From Acidobacteriaceae bacterium (GTDB taxonomy: Bacteria; Acidobacteriota; Terriglobia; Bryobacterales; Bryobacteraceae): 37,744 nt of DNA. The stretch spans positions 1 to 37,744 of the forward strand of contig JAFAYL010000005.1 of the NCBI GenBank assembly GCA_019240405.1. Reading direction: 5' to 3'. Position numbers and translations under genes: made by a program. Positions 24,186 to 33,145 of this stretch are shown in pieces (within the stretch, counting starts at the first letter, position 1; each line of letters starts with the position of its first letter). Under the pieces are notes generated by a model. It made no database searches. It was not told the origin of the DNA and saw nothing but the letters and a program-made list of their open reading frames with translations.

Positions 24186-25778
24186 TCAGTGCGCGGCTGG
24201 GGCTGCGCCTTTTCGCGGCTTTGCGCGTTTGAGCAGCCAGACCAGAGGCACGCACGCAAAACAGGCTAGGGCCAGATAGCGGAAATCATCGACATAAGAC
24301 CAGAGGCGAGCTTGCGTGTTGAGCGTGCGTTCGAGGATTTTATATGCGCCGCTGGTTGTGATACCCGGGCCAGCGGCATTGGTTGTTCTCAGCAGGTTTT
24401 CGAGCGCTGAGAGCCGCTCCTGGACAAGTTGATTAGTGGGCGCGAGTGAGTGGACGAGCTCGCCGCGGTGAACTTGCGCATGTCTCGCGACGATTGTGTT
24501 GACGATAGAGATGCCAACGCTCCCTCCGACATTGCGCAAAAGGTTATACAGACCGCTTGCGTTTCCCATCTGCTCGTTTCGAACGGTTCCCATGGCGGTG
24601 GTCGACAGGGGCACGAACACCATGCCGGAGCCGAAACCGCTTAAGATGATGGCCCAGATAAAAGTCCATTGCGAGATGCCGAGAGTGGCCTCGCCAAACC
24701 AGAGACTGCACACAGCGAATATGAAAAAGCCGGCAGCGATGAGCCAGCGGTTGTCCATGCGAGCAGTGAGCATGCCAATGATGGGCATGGCAAGGATCGC
24801 GCCGATTCCTCTCGGGCTTACGGCCCATCCGGCATTCAGCGCCGTGTAGCCGAGCAATTCCTGATAGAACAGCGGGAGCAGCGTAATCATTCCATAAATA
24901 GCGGCCCCGAACAGCGTGATCAGCAGACAGCCAAGCGCGAAGTTGCGGTTCTTGAATATCGTCAGGTCGACGAGCGGCTTCCGGTGCGTCAGCTCGCGCA
25001 TGAGGAAGAAGATGAAAGCAACAACGCCGAAGAGCGTGGCCCAACGAATCCATGTCGCGCCGAACCAATCGTCCTCCTGGCCCTTGTCGAGGATGACCTG
25101 CAAACATCCGAGCCACACCGCGAGCAATCCCAATCCGTACGCATCGATGCGGCCTGGTTTCGCATTGCGGATGTATGGCGGGTCTTCGACATAGCGCAGA
25201 ATCATGAAGACGGCGAAAATGCCGATGGGGATGTTGATGTAGAAACTCCAACGCCAGGAGTAGGTATCGGTCAGCCAGCCGCCGAAGGTGGGGCCGAGGA
25301 CGGGCGCGACGACAACGCCGAGCGCAAAGACGGCCATAGCCATGCCGCGCTTCGCGGGGGGAAAGCTCTCAAGTAGAATGGCCTGCGATATCGGCTGTAG
25401 CGCGCCTCCGCCGGCGCCTTGGACCGCGCGCGCGAGAAGCAGGATTCCGAGAGTCGGCGCGGCGCCGCATAAGAATGAGGATGCCGTGAAGATGATAATG
25501 CAGGTGATCAGAAATCGCTTGCGCCCGAAGCGCAGGCCGAACCAACTGCTTGCAGGCAGCACCACGGCGTTGGCGACCAGATAACTGGTGAGGACCCACG
25601 TAGCTTCATCGTTCGTTGCAGAAACACTGCCCGCTATATAAGGAAGCGCGACGGCCGCGATGGAGGTGTCGAGTACTTCCATGAACGTCGCCAGCATCAC
25701 GGAGACGGCGATTAGCCAGGGATTGACTGAAGGCCGCCAAACTTCCGCAGAAGGAACAGCCGTTTCACTTGCGGCCAT
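24186..25778 (-). CDS. DHA2 family (EmrB/QacA-like) drug exporter
   Basis: A 530-residue MFS protein with about 14 helices. The DHA2 features are clear: FMEVLDTSIAAVALPYIAGS (about residues 32-51), the motif A-like loop GLRFGRKRF, LARAVQGAGGGALQPISQAIL, and motif C as VLGPTFGGWLTD. It would export drugs or other amphiphiles using the proton gradient. No membrane-fusion protein (EmrA/HlyD) gene lies next to it, so it either acts alone or borrows one. The stop is 82 bases from the convergent permease gene. It is divergent from a 56-residue membrane protein gene. Confidence 0.95.
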   Translation of the reverse strand: MAASETAVPSAEVWRPSVNPWLIAVSVMLATFMEVLDTSIAAVALPYIAGSVSATNDEATWVLTSYLVANAVVLPASSWFGLRFGRKRFLITCIIIFTASSFLCGAAPTLGILLLARAVQGAGGGALQPISQAILLESFPPAKRGMAMAVFALGVVVAPVLGPTFGGWLTDTYSWRWSFYINIPIGIFAVFMILRYVEDPPYIRNAKPGRIDAYGLGLLAVWLGCLQVILDKGQEDDWFGATWIRWATLFGVVAFIFFLMRELTHRKPLVDLTIFKNRNFALGCLLITLFGAAIYGMITLLPLFYQELLGYTALNAGWAVSPRGIGAILAMPIIGMLTARMDNRWLIAAGFFIFAVCSLWFGEATLGISQWTFIWAIILSGFGSGMVFVPLSTTAMGTVRNEQMGNASGLYNLLRNVGGSVGISIVNTIVARHAQVHRGELVHSLAPTNQLVQERLSALENLLRTTNAAGPGITTSGAYKILERTLNTQARLWSYVDDFRYLALACFACVPLVWLLKRAKPRKGAAPAAH

Positions 25779-25862
25779 GTCGATTCGAGTGTAGCGTGAG
25801 GGCGGCTACTCAAGAGACGTTTGCTTCGAAGACCGCACGGTGCATACTGGAGGAAGCGAACA

Positions 25863-26033
25863 ATGTCATTTGCCTTATACTTGCTCGGGTTTATCGTTTT
25901 GATCGCGGGGCTGGCGCTGGGAGCATATTATCTGCACGTGCCCGCTCGCTGGATTGCGGTCGGCGTGCTAGTGCTGGCAGGGATAGGGATCGCAGGCGGA
26001 GTTGCAAGAACGCGCCAGAAAGACCCGTCGTAG
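25863..26033 (+). CDS. Small two-helix membrane protein
   Basis: ATG at 25863 follows GGAGGAAGCGAACA; an upstream in-frame start at 25821 is not supported. The 56 residues hold two hydrophobic helices (ALYLLGFIVLIAGLALGAYYL and WIAVGVLVLAGIGIAGGVA) separated by a short HVPAR loop, and a basic tail. I do not know a function. A six-base stem (AAGACC/GGTCTT) overlaps its stop codon. It precedes the DUF4097 gene on the same strand by 81 bases. Confidence 0.7.
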   Translation: MSFALYLLGFIVLIAGLALGAYYLHVPARWIAVGVLVLAGIGIAGGVARTRQKDPS

Positions 26034-26114
26034 GTCTTCATTGTAAAGTCTTTGCTCGGGGAACAGTTATCCTCCCGTTTGCGTATTCATGGAAAATGTA
26101 TCGGGAGGCCCGAA

Positions 26115-26903
26115 ATGAAGATTCTTGTCTCGACTTTGTCCCTTATCGCCGTTTTTCTTCTGCAGCCCAGTGCTCGAGCGGACGAGTGGAATAAGCATTG
26201 GAACGTTGGCCCGAATCCGGAACTGCGAATTGACGCGCATGATGCGGCGGTAACGGTGGAAGCTACGGAAGGAAATGGAATTGATGCGACGCTTCGGACG
26301 CGCGGATGGTCGATTGGTCCTTCGGGCGTTCATGTGATCGAGCATCAGAGCGGAAATTCGGTCGAGATCGATGTCAAAGTGCCGTCCGTACACTTTGCTT
26401 TCACGATGCACTCGATTGAACTGAGGGTCAGGGTCCCGCGCGAGCTCACGGCGAATATTCACACCGGCGATGGATCGATCCGGTTGCGCGGCCTGCACGG
26501 TCCGCTGCGGGCCGATACGGGCGATGGGAGTATTCAAGGCGAGGATCTCGACGGAACACTTGAAGCAAACAGCGGGGATGGAAGCGTCCACATTGCTGGA
26601 CGCTTCGACGGTTTGCAACTCCATACCAAAGACGGATCGGTCGAGCTGGAAGTCATGCGTGGGTCTCGGATGCAATCTGAGTGGCACGTGCAGACCGGCG
26701 ATGGAAGCGTCAGCGTTCGAGTTCCGCATGACCTACCTGCCGATTTGGAATTGCGAACGGGCGATGGACACATCCATTTCGATCTGCCATTAAGCGTGAC
26801 GGGAACGCAATCGGAGCACGAGGTTCGAGGCAAATTGAACGGAGGCGGTCCATTGCTTGCGATCCGAACCGGGGATGGCTCGATTAGCCTGACGCCGCTG
26901 TAA
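26115..26903 (+). CDS. DUF4097-like secreted beta-repeat protein
   Basis: ATG at 26115 with GGGAGG upstream; a 262-residue protein with a signal peptide (MKILVSTLSLIAVFLLQPSARA). From about residue 110 it has repeats of 15-25 residues marked by GDGS or KDGS: HTGDGSIRLRG, DTGDGSIQGED, NSGDGSVHIAG, HTKDGSVELEV, QTGDGSVSVRV, RTGDGHIHFDL and a final RTGDGSISLTP. This is the DUF4097 pattern, which folds as a right-handed beta-helix or adhesin-like sheet outside the cytoplasm. Function is undefined. The seven regular turns point to a scaffold or surface-binding role. Confidence 0.85.
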   Translation: MKILVSTLSLIAVFLLQPSARADEWNKHWNVGPNPELRIDAHDAAVTVEATEGNGIDATLRTRGWSIGPSGVHVIEHQSGNSVEIDVKVPSVHFAFTMHSIELRVRVPRELTANIHTGDGSIRLRGLHGPLRADTGDGSIQGEDLDGTLEANSGDGSVHIAGRFDGLQLHTKDGSVELEVMRGSRMQSEWHVQTGDGSVSVRVPHDLPADLELRTGDGHIHFDLPLSVTGTQSEHEVRGKLNGGGPLLAIRTGDGSISLTPL

Positions 26904-26975
26904 AACTGTTGGCCAGCTTGCTGAACTGCGCGCTTTTTCGGTTTCCAAGAGCGCCTGTAAGAGGCAAAATAAGGC

Positions 26976-27212
26976 ATGGAGACACTGCAGCTCGGCAGCA
27001 CCGGGCCCGAGGTGGAAGAGCTTCAGCGCGCTCTCGCTGCCGCGGGTTTCGATCCGGACACTGCTGACGGATCATTTGGCCCAGAAACAAGGAAGGCCGT
27101 GATTGCGTTTCAGACAAAACGCGGACTGATTGTGGACGGTTTGGTCGGTCCGCAGACGGCTGCGGCTCTCGGGCTTGCGGGCACTGAAGAGGCGACATTG
27201 CCGACACGCTAA
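26976..27212 (+). CDS. Stand-alone peptidoglycan-binding domain protein
   Basis: A 78-residue protein that is essentially one PG_binding_1 domain: LQLGSTGPEVEELQRALAAAGF, ADGSFGPETRKAVIAFQ and GLIVDGLVGPQTAAAL. There is no signal peptide or catalytic domain, so it should be cytoplasmic, or exported by an unusual route or with the cell-wall enzyme nearby. AGAGGCAAAATAAGGC precedes the ATG. It converges on, and overlaps by four bases, the GH19-like lytic gene on the other strand. Confidence 0.85.
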   Translation: METLQLGSTGPEVEELQRALAAAGFDPDTADGSFGPETRKAVIAFQTKRGLIVDGLVGPQTAAALGLAGTEEATLPTR

Positions 27213-27892
27213 GCTCTGATCAAGAGAGTTTCAGAAGGCAAAATTTCAAGATGCTCCGGAATCAGACGTATGCCCGCGGCGTAGGCTTCTTCGAAATCCG
27301 CGATGCCGTGCGTGCCTCCGTTTATGCACCGCCTCGCTTTTGCGAGGTCGTTTGTGGCGAGAGCGGCCAGAATGCCGGATTGATTTCGTTTGATGAAGCT
27401 GGCAAGTAACTTTGCGGCAATTTCCGGATCACTGGCCAGGGCGGGTTTCGTGACGAGCTGATCACGAACCCCGATTGCCTGACCATGAAATTGATAGTTC
27501 GCCCGCCCCGTTAGTTGAACAAAACCGCGCCCGCGAAAAGTTGCGCCGTCGGGAGGGCCTAAGTTTCCAAGGTCTGAGCGGTAGTCGTAGAGATCGAAAG
27601 CCGGTCCGCCCGGCGAGGTATTGAGAGGCGATTCGCGCTCGCCGATGGGCTCAAAACAGGCGACCTCGACCCGAATGGTTGCGAGCGCCATCAGGATCAT
27701 TTCTCGGGTTGCGAGCCCGGCGTCAACCAGGGCGTTGAGAACGAACGGCAGATTCGCCGCGATGTTTTTGACCGGGGTTTCCGGAAAAATTTTTGTGACG
27801 ATTTCAACAGAGACTCCGGGAATGCGGGAAAAGGCCATCCGCAGCCAGTGTGAAAGGCCAGCAGAACCAGAGGCGCCTGAATTGGCCTGCAA
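27209..27892 (-). CDS. GH19-like (chitinase/endolysin) protein
   Basis: A 227-residue protein with the chitinase-family-19 pattern GRGFVQLTGRANY (residues 121-133) after YDYRSDLGNLGPPDGATFRG, and an acidic candidate catalytic stretch EVACFEPIGERES (76-88). Such proteins cut chitin or peptidoglycan. No signal peptide is visible. I use TTG at 27892 because an in-frame stop lies just upstream and the next ATG (27841) has no better site; the start is uncertain. It ends in a four-base convergent overlap with a peptidoglycan-binding domain gene, domains that are often fused in one lysin. Confidence 0.8.
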   Translation of the reverse strand: MQANSGASGSAGLSHWLRMAFSRIPGVSVEIVTKIFPETPVKNIAANLPFVLNALVDAGLATREMILMALATIRVEVACFEPIGERESPLNTSPGGPAFDLYDYRSDLGNLGPPDGATFRGRGFVQLTGRANYQFHGQAIGVRDQLVTKPALASDPEIAAKLLASFIKRNQSGILAALATNDLAKARRCINGGTHGIADFEEAYAAGIRLIPEHLEILPSETLLIRA

Positions 27893-27947
27893 ACCGCAGA
27901 TTCAGAGCAAGATGGAAGAATTGAGAGTTTCGTGACCCAAAGACGGG

Positions 27948-28682
27948 TCAGTCTAGAAGTTGCTTCAATGTTAGGGCGTTGTGGGCGGCGTAAGCGGCTT
28001 GGTCGTTATCGAAGTACATGTAAACGGCTTTCAGCTCGCGGCGCCAGATCGAGATCCGTTTTGCCCATTGGCGTAGCGCGGCGTCGCTATAGCTTCCCTG
28101 GTATTTCCCGCCGGGCCCGTGCAAGCGCACGTACGCGAAATCGGCGGTGACCTCGATTGGGGACTGGGTTCCGGCGAGATCGAAAACGCAGTAGGCGATG
28201 TTGTGGCGCCGGAGCAGATCGTATGTTGCAGGCGTGCTCCAAGTGGGGTTGCGGAACTCGAAAGCATAGTGGTGCGAGCGGGGCAAGAGGTTGAGAAAAG
28301 CAGATAGGCGGGGCAGGTCAAGCTCCCAGTTGGGTGGCAATTGGAACAGAATCGGGCCGAGCTTGTGTTCGAGTGCCTCAATCGTGTCGAGAAAGCGCGC
28401 GAGGCCTTGCTCCGCATCTTTCAGCTTTTTCATATGCGTGAGAAAGCGGCTGCCTTTGGCGGCGAAACAAAATCCTGCAGGAGTGGAATCGCGCCAGGAT
28501 TCGAGGCTGGTCTGCTTGGGAAGGTGATAAAAGCTGTTGTTCAGCTCGACGGTGTCGAAGTTTTCGCAGTAGTAAGCGAGCATTTTCGAGCCGGGCGTGC
28601 GCTGCGGATAGAACGCGCCGACCCAGTGTTTGTAATGCCAGCCGGACGTGCCTATGCGAACTGAGCCGAGTCGCTGTACCAT
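27948..28682 (-). CDS. DUF72 family protein (YecE-like)
   Basis: Start placed at 28682 (244 residues), just ahead of the family's opening VRIGTSGWHYKHWVGAFYP; the open frame to 28772 would overlap the divergent gene. Further DUF72 features are FDTVELNNSFYHLP, FCFAAKGSRFLTHMKKL, LFQLPPNWELDLPRL, YAFEFRNPTW, and YVRLHGPGGKYQGSYSD near the end, followed by VYMYFDNDQAAYAAHNA. It has a TIM-barrel-like fold of unknown function. The start is only 7 bases from the divergent SnoaL-like gene, so its promoter must lie in that gene. Confidence 0.9.
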   Translation of the reverse strand: MVQRLGSVRIGTSGWHYKHWVGAFYPQRTPGSKMLAYYCENFDTVELNNSFYHLPKQTSLESWRDSTPAGFCFAAKGSRFLTHMKKLKDAEQGLARFLDTIEALEHKLGPILFQLPPNWELDLPRLSAFLNLLPRSHHYAFEFRNPTWSTPATYDLLRRHNIAYCVFDLAGTQSPIEVTADFAYVRLHGPGGKYQGSYSDAALRQWAKRISIWRRELKAVYMYFDNDQAAYAAHNALTLKQLLD

Positions 28683-28689
28683 ACGGGCG

Positions 28690-29121
28690 ATGACGCTTCG
28701 TGTCCCCATTCTGATTGCTCTGGCCGTGGCGAGTCTAGGTTTGCGCGTAAAAGAGCCTGGCGTTGAAACCAAGATTAGAGATATGCTGGCATCACAAGTG
28801 GAAGCCTGGAACCGTGGCGATATTCCGCGCTTCGTCAGTTTCTATGCCGAGGATTGCGTCTTTGCCGGGAAGCAAGTGCTTCAGGGAAGATCAAACCTGC
28901 TGGCGCGGTACAAGAAAACATATCCCTCGGCGGAAGCCATGGGCAAACTGAGTTTCGAGAATCTGACGATTCACCCGCTAGACGAGCAGGTGGCGACCGC
29001 CGTTGGGGAATGGCACATCAACCGGCCAGCAGCTTCCGGGGGTCCCGTTGGTGGAATATTTAGCCTGGTTCTGCAACTCCGAAACGGGACCTGGCAAATC
29101 GTGCTGGATCACACGAGTTAG
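28690..29121 (+). CDS. Secreted SnoaL/DUF4440-like (NTF2-fold) protein
   Basis: ATG at 28690 begins a signal peptide (MTLRVPILIALAVASLGL), then an NTF2-like domain of about 120 residues: IRDMLASQVEAWNRGDIPRFVSFYAEDCVF, the GRSNLLARYKKTYPS stretch, VATAVGEWHINRPAASGG and GTWQIVLDHTS. The W-N-R-G-D and FSLVLQLRNGTWQIVLDHTS endings are typical of DUF4440/SnoaL-like proteins. Ligand or reaction is unknown. An upstream in-frame start (28648) would not give a signal peptide at the N-terminus. It is exported, unlike most relatives. Confidence 0.85.
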   Translation: MTLRVPILIALAVASLGLRVKEPGVETKIRDMLASQVEAWNRGDIPRFVSFYAEDCVFAGKQVLQGRSNLLARYKKTYPSAEAMGKLSFENLTIHPLDEQVATAVGEWHINRPAASGGPVGGIFSLVLQLRNGTWQIVLDHTS

Positions 29122-29138
29122 TTGAGCGGGCGACTTGC

Positions 29139-29321
29139 TTACGCAATGTGATGTTCAGACCAAGCCTGTTTTAATTCTTCGGCGAGCACCTCGACGGGAG
29201 GTTCGTTAGCACGCCGACGAAATCTCTGGTTAATCACGGCTGCATCACGCCACATCAGTACTGCAGACAAAGCCAGCAGAATCGTGCCGGTCCATCCAGC
29301 AATTTGTTCTTGGTCGCTCAT
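29139..29321 (-). CDS. Small single-helix membrane protein
   Basis: Start at 29321 gives 60 residues (an earlier start at 29357 is possible). It has one hydrophobic helix (WTGTILLALSAVLMW), a positive RFRRR stop-transfer patch and an acidic helical tail (PPVEVLAEELKQAWSEHHIA). No family recognised and the ribosome-binding site is weak. The gene lies between the SnoaL-like gene and the sedolisin; a plausible but unproven coding region. Confidence 0.45.
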   Translation of the reverse strand: MSDQEQIAGWTGTILLALSAVLMWRDAAVINQRFRRRANEPPVEVLAEELKQAWSEHHIA

Positions 29322-29377
29322 TCGTTGTACATGCCTCTCGCAGACCGATTTTATCAACGGCTAACTCTTCTGGATGT

Positions 29378-32300
29378 CTAGCGAGGCTGCTTGTAAATTT
29401 GCGCGTTGCCGGCGAGACCGGAAGATTGTTGAATCTGGTTCGACGAGTTGGCGCTGTCCTGGATAAACCAGCTTTGCGCACTGGGCCGCCAGATGCCGAA
29501 ATCGGCTCTGCCGTCGCGATCGAAGTCTCCGGGAACCGGCATATCGCCCGAGGCACCCCATTGGAGCGAGTATGACGCGCCGCCATTGCTCGGGACGACG
29601 TACCAAGTGCCGTTCCCGGGACGCCACACGGCAACGTCGGCTTTGCCCGTGCCCTCGAAATCGGCTGGAGCAGGAACATCGCCTGGAGCGCCCCACGCGA
29701 CTGAGTATGAGTTCGCACCATTGCTCGGAACGATGTACCATGTGCTGTTACCGGGACGCCAGACAGCGATATCGGTTACGGGATGCCCGCTCGATGAGAC
29801 ATTTCCGGTGTAATTGGCGGGTGCTGGAATATCGCCCAAGACGCCCCACTGCTTGGTGATCTGCGAGTTTGGATTGCTGCTGGGAATGATGTACCAGGTG
29901 CCATTGGAGGGGCGCCAAACTGCGTAATCGGCTTTGCCATCGCCATCGTAATCTCCTGGAACTGGCACATCGCCCAAAGCTCCCCACTGCTGCAGACGCG
30001 CATCGGCTGGGGAACTGCTCGGCACCACGAACCAGTTTCCTGTGGACGGTTCCCAGGTTGCGAAATCGAGTTCGCCATCGCCGTCGAAGTCACCGTAAAC
30101 CCGAACATAATGCGAGACCCCCAGGCTGCCTACGGCCAATTTGGTTGCCAAGAGATTCGTCGGAGCGCCAGATGTTTCGAAGTATGGAGAACTGGGATTG
30201 CTGCTCGGAATGATGTACCAGTTTTGGTCGGAAGGCCGGAATACGGCGAAATCCGTGACGCCGTCGCCATCGTAATCGGCGGGAACCGGAATATCACCAG
30301 CCACGCCCCATTGCTGATTGAACGGCACACCGTTGGTTCCCGAAATTACGTACCAATGTCCATCTGAGGGCCGCCAAACCGCCATTTCCGATTTGCCGCT
30401 GCCGTCAAAATCGCCCGAGACCGGCACATCGCCGGGAGCGCCCCACTGGAATTGAAGTGGATTCGGGTTTCCCGATAGGATGAAGAACCAGATCTGATTA
30501 GAGGGCCGCCAAACCGTTAGATCGGTTTTGCCGTCGCCATCGTAATCGCCAACAACTGGGATATCGCCGGGCGCACCCCATTGCACATAGTAAGAACGAC
30601 GCGTTTTGCTGGGGAGGATGTACCAGGTACCGAGGGATGGGCGCCACACGGCGAAATCAGTTTTTCCGTCGCCATCGTAGTCGCCGGGAACCGGTATATC
30701 GCCCGGGGCTCCCCATTGTTCCTCGGTCAAAACTCCCGGATTGCTGCTTTCGTAGACGTACCAGATTCCGTTCGAAGCGCGCCAGGTTGCGACATCGAGC
30801 TTGCCATCCCCATCGAAATCGCCAATCACGCGGACGTCGCCCAATTGGACGCCTCCAAAAGCGACTCCACCCACGCCGGTTCCGTTCAGCGCAACCGTTT
30901 GCGGCGAGTTCGCGGCGCTGTCTGCGAACGTTAAAGAAGCGCTGCGCGCGCCACCAGCAATAGGGGCAAAGCTGACTGAAATGGTGCAAGAGGCGCCGGC
31001 CCCCAGACTGCTTCCGCAATTATTGGATTGAATGAAATCTGAGGCTTGTGCCCCGGTGATGCCAATGGTTGTAATGGCAAGCGATGAGCCGCCGGTATTT
31101 GTGAGCGTGACCGATTGCGCGCCACTGGTTGCTGCGATGTTCTGATTCCCGAATGCCAAGCTGCCAGGGCTGATTGAGGCTGCTCCTGACACGGAGCCTG
31201 AACCGTTCCATGTCTCGACGAGGTTCTGCACGTTGACGGAGCCGAGTCCGGAGGCGAGGTCATAGCCGGTGGTGGATGGATATTTGGCGCTAGAGGTTCC
31301 ATATCCCTGCTCGCCGGGCACCGCGTTGTTGCCGACTGTAACGTCATTGAAGACGCAGTTACTCGCCGGCAAAGTGGTGCTCGAGGCATTGCACGAGGAA
31401 AGATTTTCGGAAGCGGCGAGGGTGTACAGCACGGGATCGGCTTGACCCTGGCGCTTGCCTGTTTTCTGATTTACGAGAGCGATGATTCCGGCGAAGGAAG
31501 GCGCGGATGCCGAAGTGCCGCTGATCCCGTAGAAACTGGGGCTCGAGGAGTTGCAGGAGCTTTGGTCGCAGAGCACGTAGGGATCATGACTCGCGGCCGA
31601 TAACGAGACGTCGGGGAGATCGCGCGCGCCGTCGTTGGGAATACCGGTGACTCCCGCTTGCCAGCTCGGTTTTGAGAAAAATGTGCTCGAGCCACCGCCG
31701 CCGGCCCAGATTCCGGGATCTTTGCATCCGGGCTGTGAAGATGCGCAGGCTTCATTCCACACATCCTCGGGAATGTAGGAGAGGGCAGACTCGTATCCCG
31801 GGGGGTTGGGATTCCAATAAGCGGCATTGTTTCCGTGCTCGTCAAACATTGTTCCCCCGACGGCGATCGTGTACGGTGTAGAGGCGAGAATGTTCACCGA
31901 GAACGGACCCACGGCGGTCTTCTCCGTATTCGGATCATCACATCCGGCCGAGCCGGAGTCCCCGGTTGAGACCAGATACGTGATGCCTTGGGCTGCAGCT
32001 TGCTGCGCCCGGTTTGAGAGATAGGTGGCATCACCGGAGCCGTAGTGAGCTTCGCAATCGCCGTAACTTTCGCTCATTACGTCCGCCAGGTTGTTGTCGA
32101 TGATGTACTCAACCGAAAGATCTGTGCCGTCGGAGGTGTTTGTGTCTTTGGACACGACGAGTTTCACAGTGGCATTCGGAGCAACTGCGCCGGACCAGCT
32201 GGTGTCTAGAGTAGCTTCAGTTTCGTCATTCTTGAGAATGCCCGGATCGGGACCATTCACGATGATTTGCGGCGGGTTATTCGCGAGACTGAAGATGCTG

Positions 32301-33145
32301 CGAAATTCGGCGACGTCCTTGGCGTTAATATTCGATTTCGCGACGATCGCGATGGTGGCGCCCGTGCCGTTAATCCCCGCTTGATACAAGGCATTGATGT
32401 TATAGATGACCGCGTAATCGGCGGGCGCGAGGCCGTGCGAGCCGTCGGCAAAATTAAAGGCGGATGTCTGGGAACCGGCTGAATAAGTTCCCGTCACGCG
32501 CTGAGGAGCAAGGTGGAACAAGGGCTTCTTGCGAAAGTTGTGAAGACTGGCGACCCCGGCGACCACAGGCGCAAGCGCGGCGGGAATCTGCGGGTCTTTG
32601 ACGTTTGCCCAGTGTTCCTCTCCATCGACGACGAATTTGTGAATCGGAGTGTGAAAAGCGGTCTCGACTTGGCTCGCTGTTCCTGAGAATTCAACGGTGG
32701 CGCGACCCCGCGCAACATGGTTGACCTGAAAACCTTGGGACTCAAGCCAGGTGGTGATGACCTGGATATCGCGGCTTGCAGGACCGAAGCGGCGGCCGAA
32801 GTCCGCTGGCGTCAGCCATTTGTGATATTGCGGCGATGCGGGGTCCTGCTGCGATGCGAGTAGTTGCTCGAGAGCCGATTCTTGATCGGGGCTCCGCTTC
32901 AGGACCAGAAGCATGCGCTCATAGGGTAGGTTTGCGGGGGCCGGACCGCGATCGAATTCCGGACGGGCGAGCGGATGCACGTTGTGGCTGAGGGTTATCA
33001 GCCGGGAATTATCAATTTCTTGAGTTATGCGGGGCGGAACGGCCGCGCCGGATGCGGGAAATGTTTGGGCCTGAGTGCCGGGAACTAAGAAATGGATGCA
33101 AACGAGGCCAGCCAGCAGAAAAAGACGGTGTACGAGTTTAGACAT
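29378..33145 (-). CDS. Secreted sedolisin (S53 pro-kumamolisin type) with FG-GAP-like repeats
   Basis: A 1255-residue protein: signal peptide (1-26), inhibitory S53 propeptide (about 45-205, with SPQYHKWLTPADFGRRFGP), and catalytic domain (about 235-640). The triad residues are visible: Glu310 and Asp314 in ETEATLDTSW, oxyanion Asp396 in STGDSGS and Ser545 in SGTSASAP; Asp601 (FNDVTVG) and Asp629 fit the calcium site. Then comes an HYDIN/choice-of-anchor-D-type Ig-like domain (about 658-757) and ten repeats of about 45 residues, each like GDYDGDGKTDFAVWRP...WYI...QWGAPGD. It should be an acid-active extracellular endopeptidase. The repeats, with their DxDGDG calcium loops, may form a beta-propeller for binding or surface attachment. 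It is divergent from the TonB receptor. Confidence 0.95.
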   Translation of the reverse strand: MSKLVHRLFLLAGLVCIHFLVPGTQAQTFPASGAAVPPRITQEIDNSRLITLSHNVHPLARPEFDRGPAPANLPYERMLLVLKRSPDQESALEQLLASQQDPASPQYHKWLTPADFGRRFGPASRDIQVITTWLESQGFQVNHVARGRATVEFSGTASQVETAFHTPIHKFVVDGEEHWANVKDPQIPAALAPVVAGVASLHNFRKKPLFHLAPQRVTGTYSAGSQTSAFNFADGSHGLAPADYAVIYNINALYQAGINGTGATIAIVAKSNINAKDVAEFRSIFSLANNPPQIIVNGPDPGILKNDETEATLDTSWSGAVAPNATVKLVVSKDTNTSDGTDLSVEYIIDNNLADVMSESYGDCEAHYGSGDATYLSNRAQQAAAQGITYLVSTGDSGSAGCDDPNTEKTAVGPFSVNILASTPYTIAVGGTMFDEHGNNAAYWNPNPPGYESALSYIPEDVWNEACASSQPGCKDPGIWAGGGGSSTFFSKPSWQAGVTGIPNDGARDLPDVSLSAASHDPYVLCDQSSCNSSSPSFYGISGTSASAPSFAGIIALVNQKTGKRQGQADPVLYTLAASENLSSCNASSTTLPASNCVFNDVTVGNNAVPGEQGYGTSSAKYPSTTGYDLASGLGSVNVQNLVETWNGSGSVSGAASISPGSLAFGNQNIAATSGAQSVTLTNTGGSSLAITTIGITGAQASDFIQSNNCGSSLGAGASCTISVSFAPIAGGARSASLTFADSAANSPQTVALNGTGVGGVAFGGVQLGDVRVIGDFDGDGKLDVATWRASNGIWYVYESSNPGVLTEEQWGAPGDIPVPGDYDGDGKTDFAVWRPSLGTWYILPSKTRRSYYVQWGAPGDIPVVGDYDGDGKTDLTVWRPSNQIWFFILSGNPNPLQFQWGAPGDVPVSGDFDGSGKSEMAVWRPSDGHWYVISGTNGVPFNQQWGVAGDIPVPADYDGDGVTDFAVFRPSDQNWYIIPSSNPSSPYFETSGAPTNLLATKLAVGSLGVSHYVRVYGDFDGDGELDFATWEPSTGNWFVVPSSSPADARLQQWGALGDVPVPGDYDGDGKADYAVWRPSNGTWYIIPSSNPNSQITKQWGVLGDIPAPANYTGNVSSSGHPVTDIAVWRPGNSTWYIVPSNGANSYSVAWGAPGDVPAPADFEGTGKADVAVWRPGNGTWYVVPSNGGASYSLQWGASGDMPVPGDFDRDGRADFGIWRPSAQSWFIQDSANSSNQIQQSSGLAGNAQIYKQPR
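29385..30840. repeat. Ten FG-GAP/VCBS-type coding repeats
   Basis: The 3' end of the sedolisin gene holds ten tandem units of about 130-145 bases. The units share GDxPVPGDYDGDGK, AVWRPSNGTWYI and QWGAPGD. Units 5 and 8 are longer, with insertions between the tryptophan blocks and near the calcium loop. Identity is high enough to allow recombination between units. Confidence 0.8.

Noticed and set aside
24544-25376. Two 235-codon frames overlapping the exporter gene on both strands
   Set aside because: Composition (Arg/His/Ala-rich or Glu/Arg-rich) and position show shadows of the DHA2 exporter gene.
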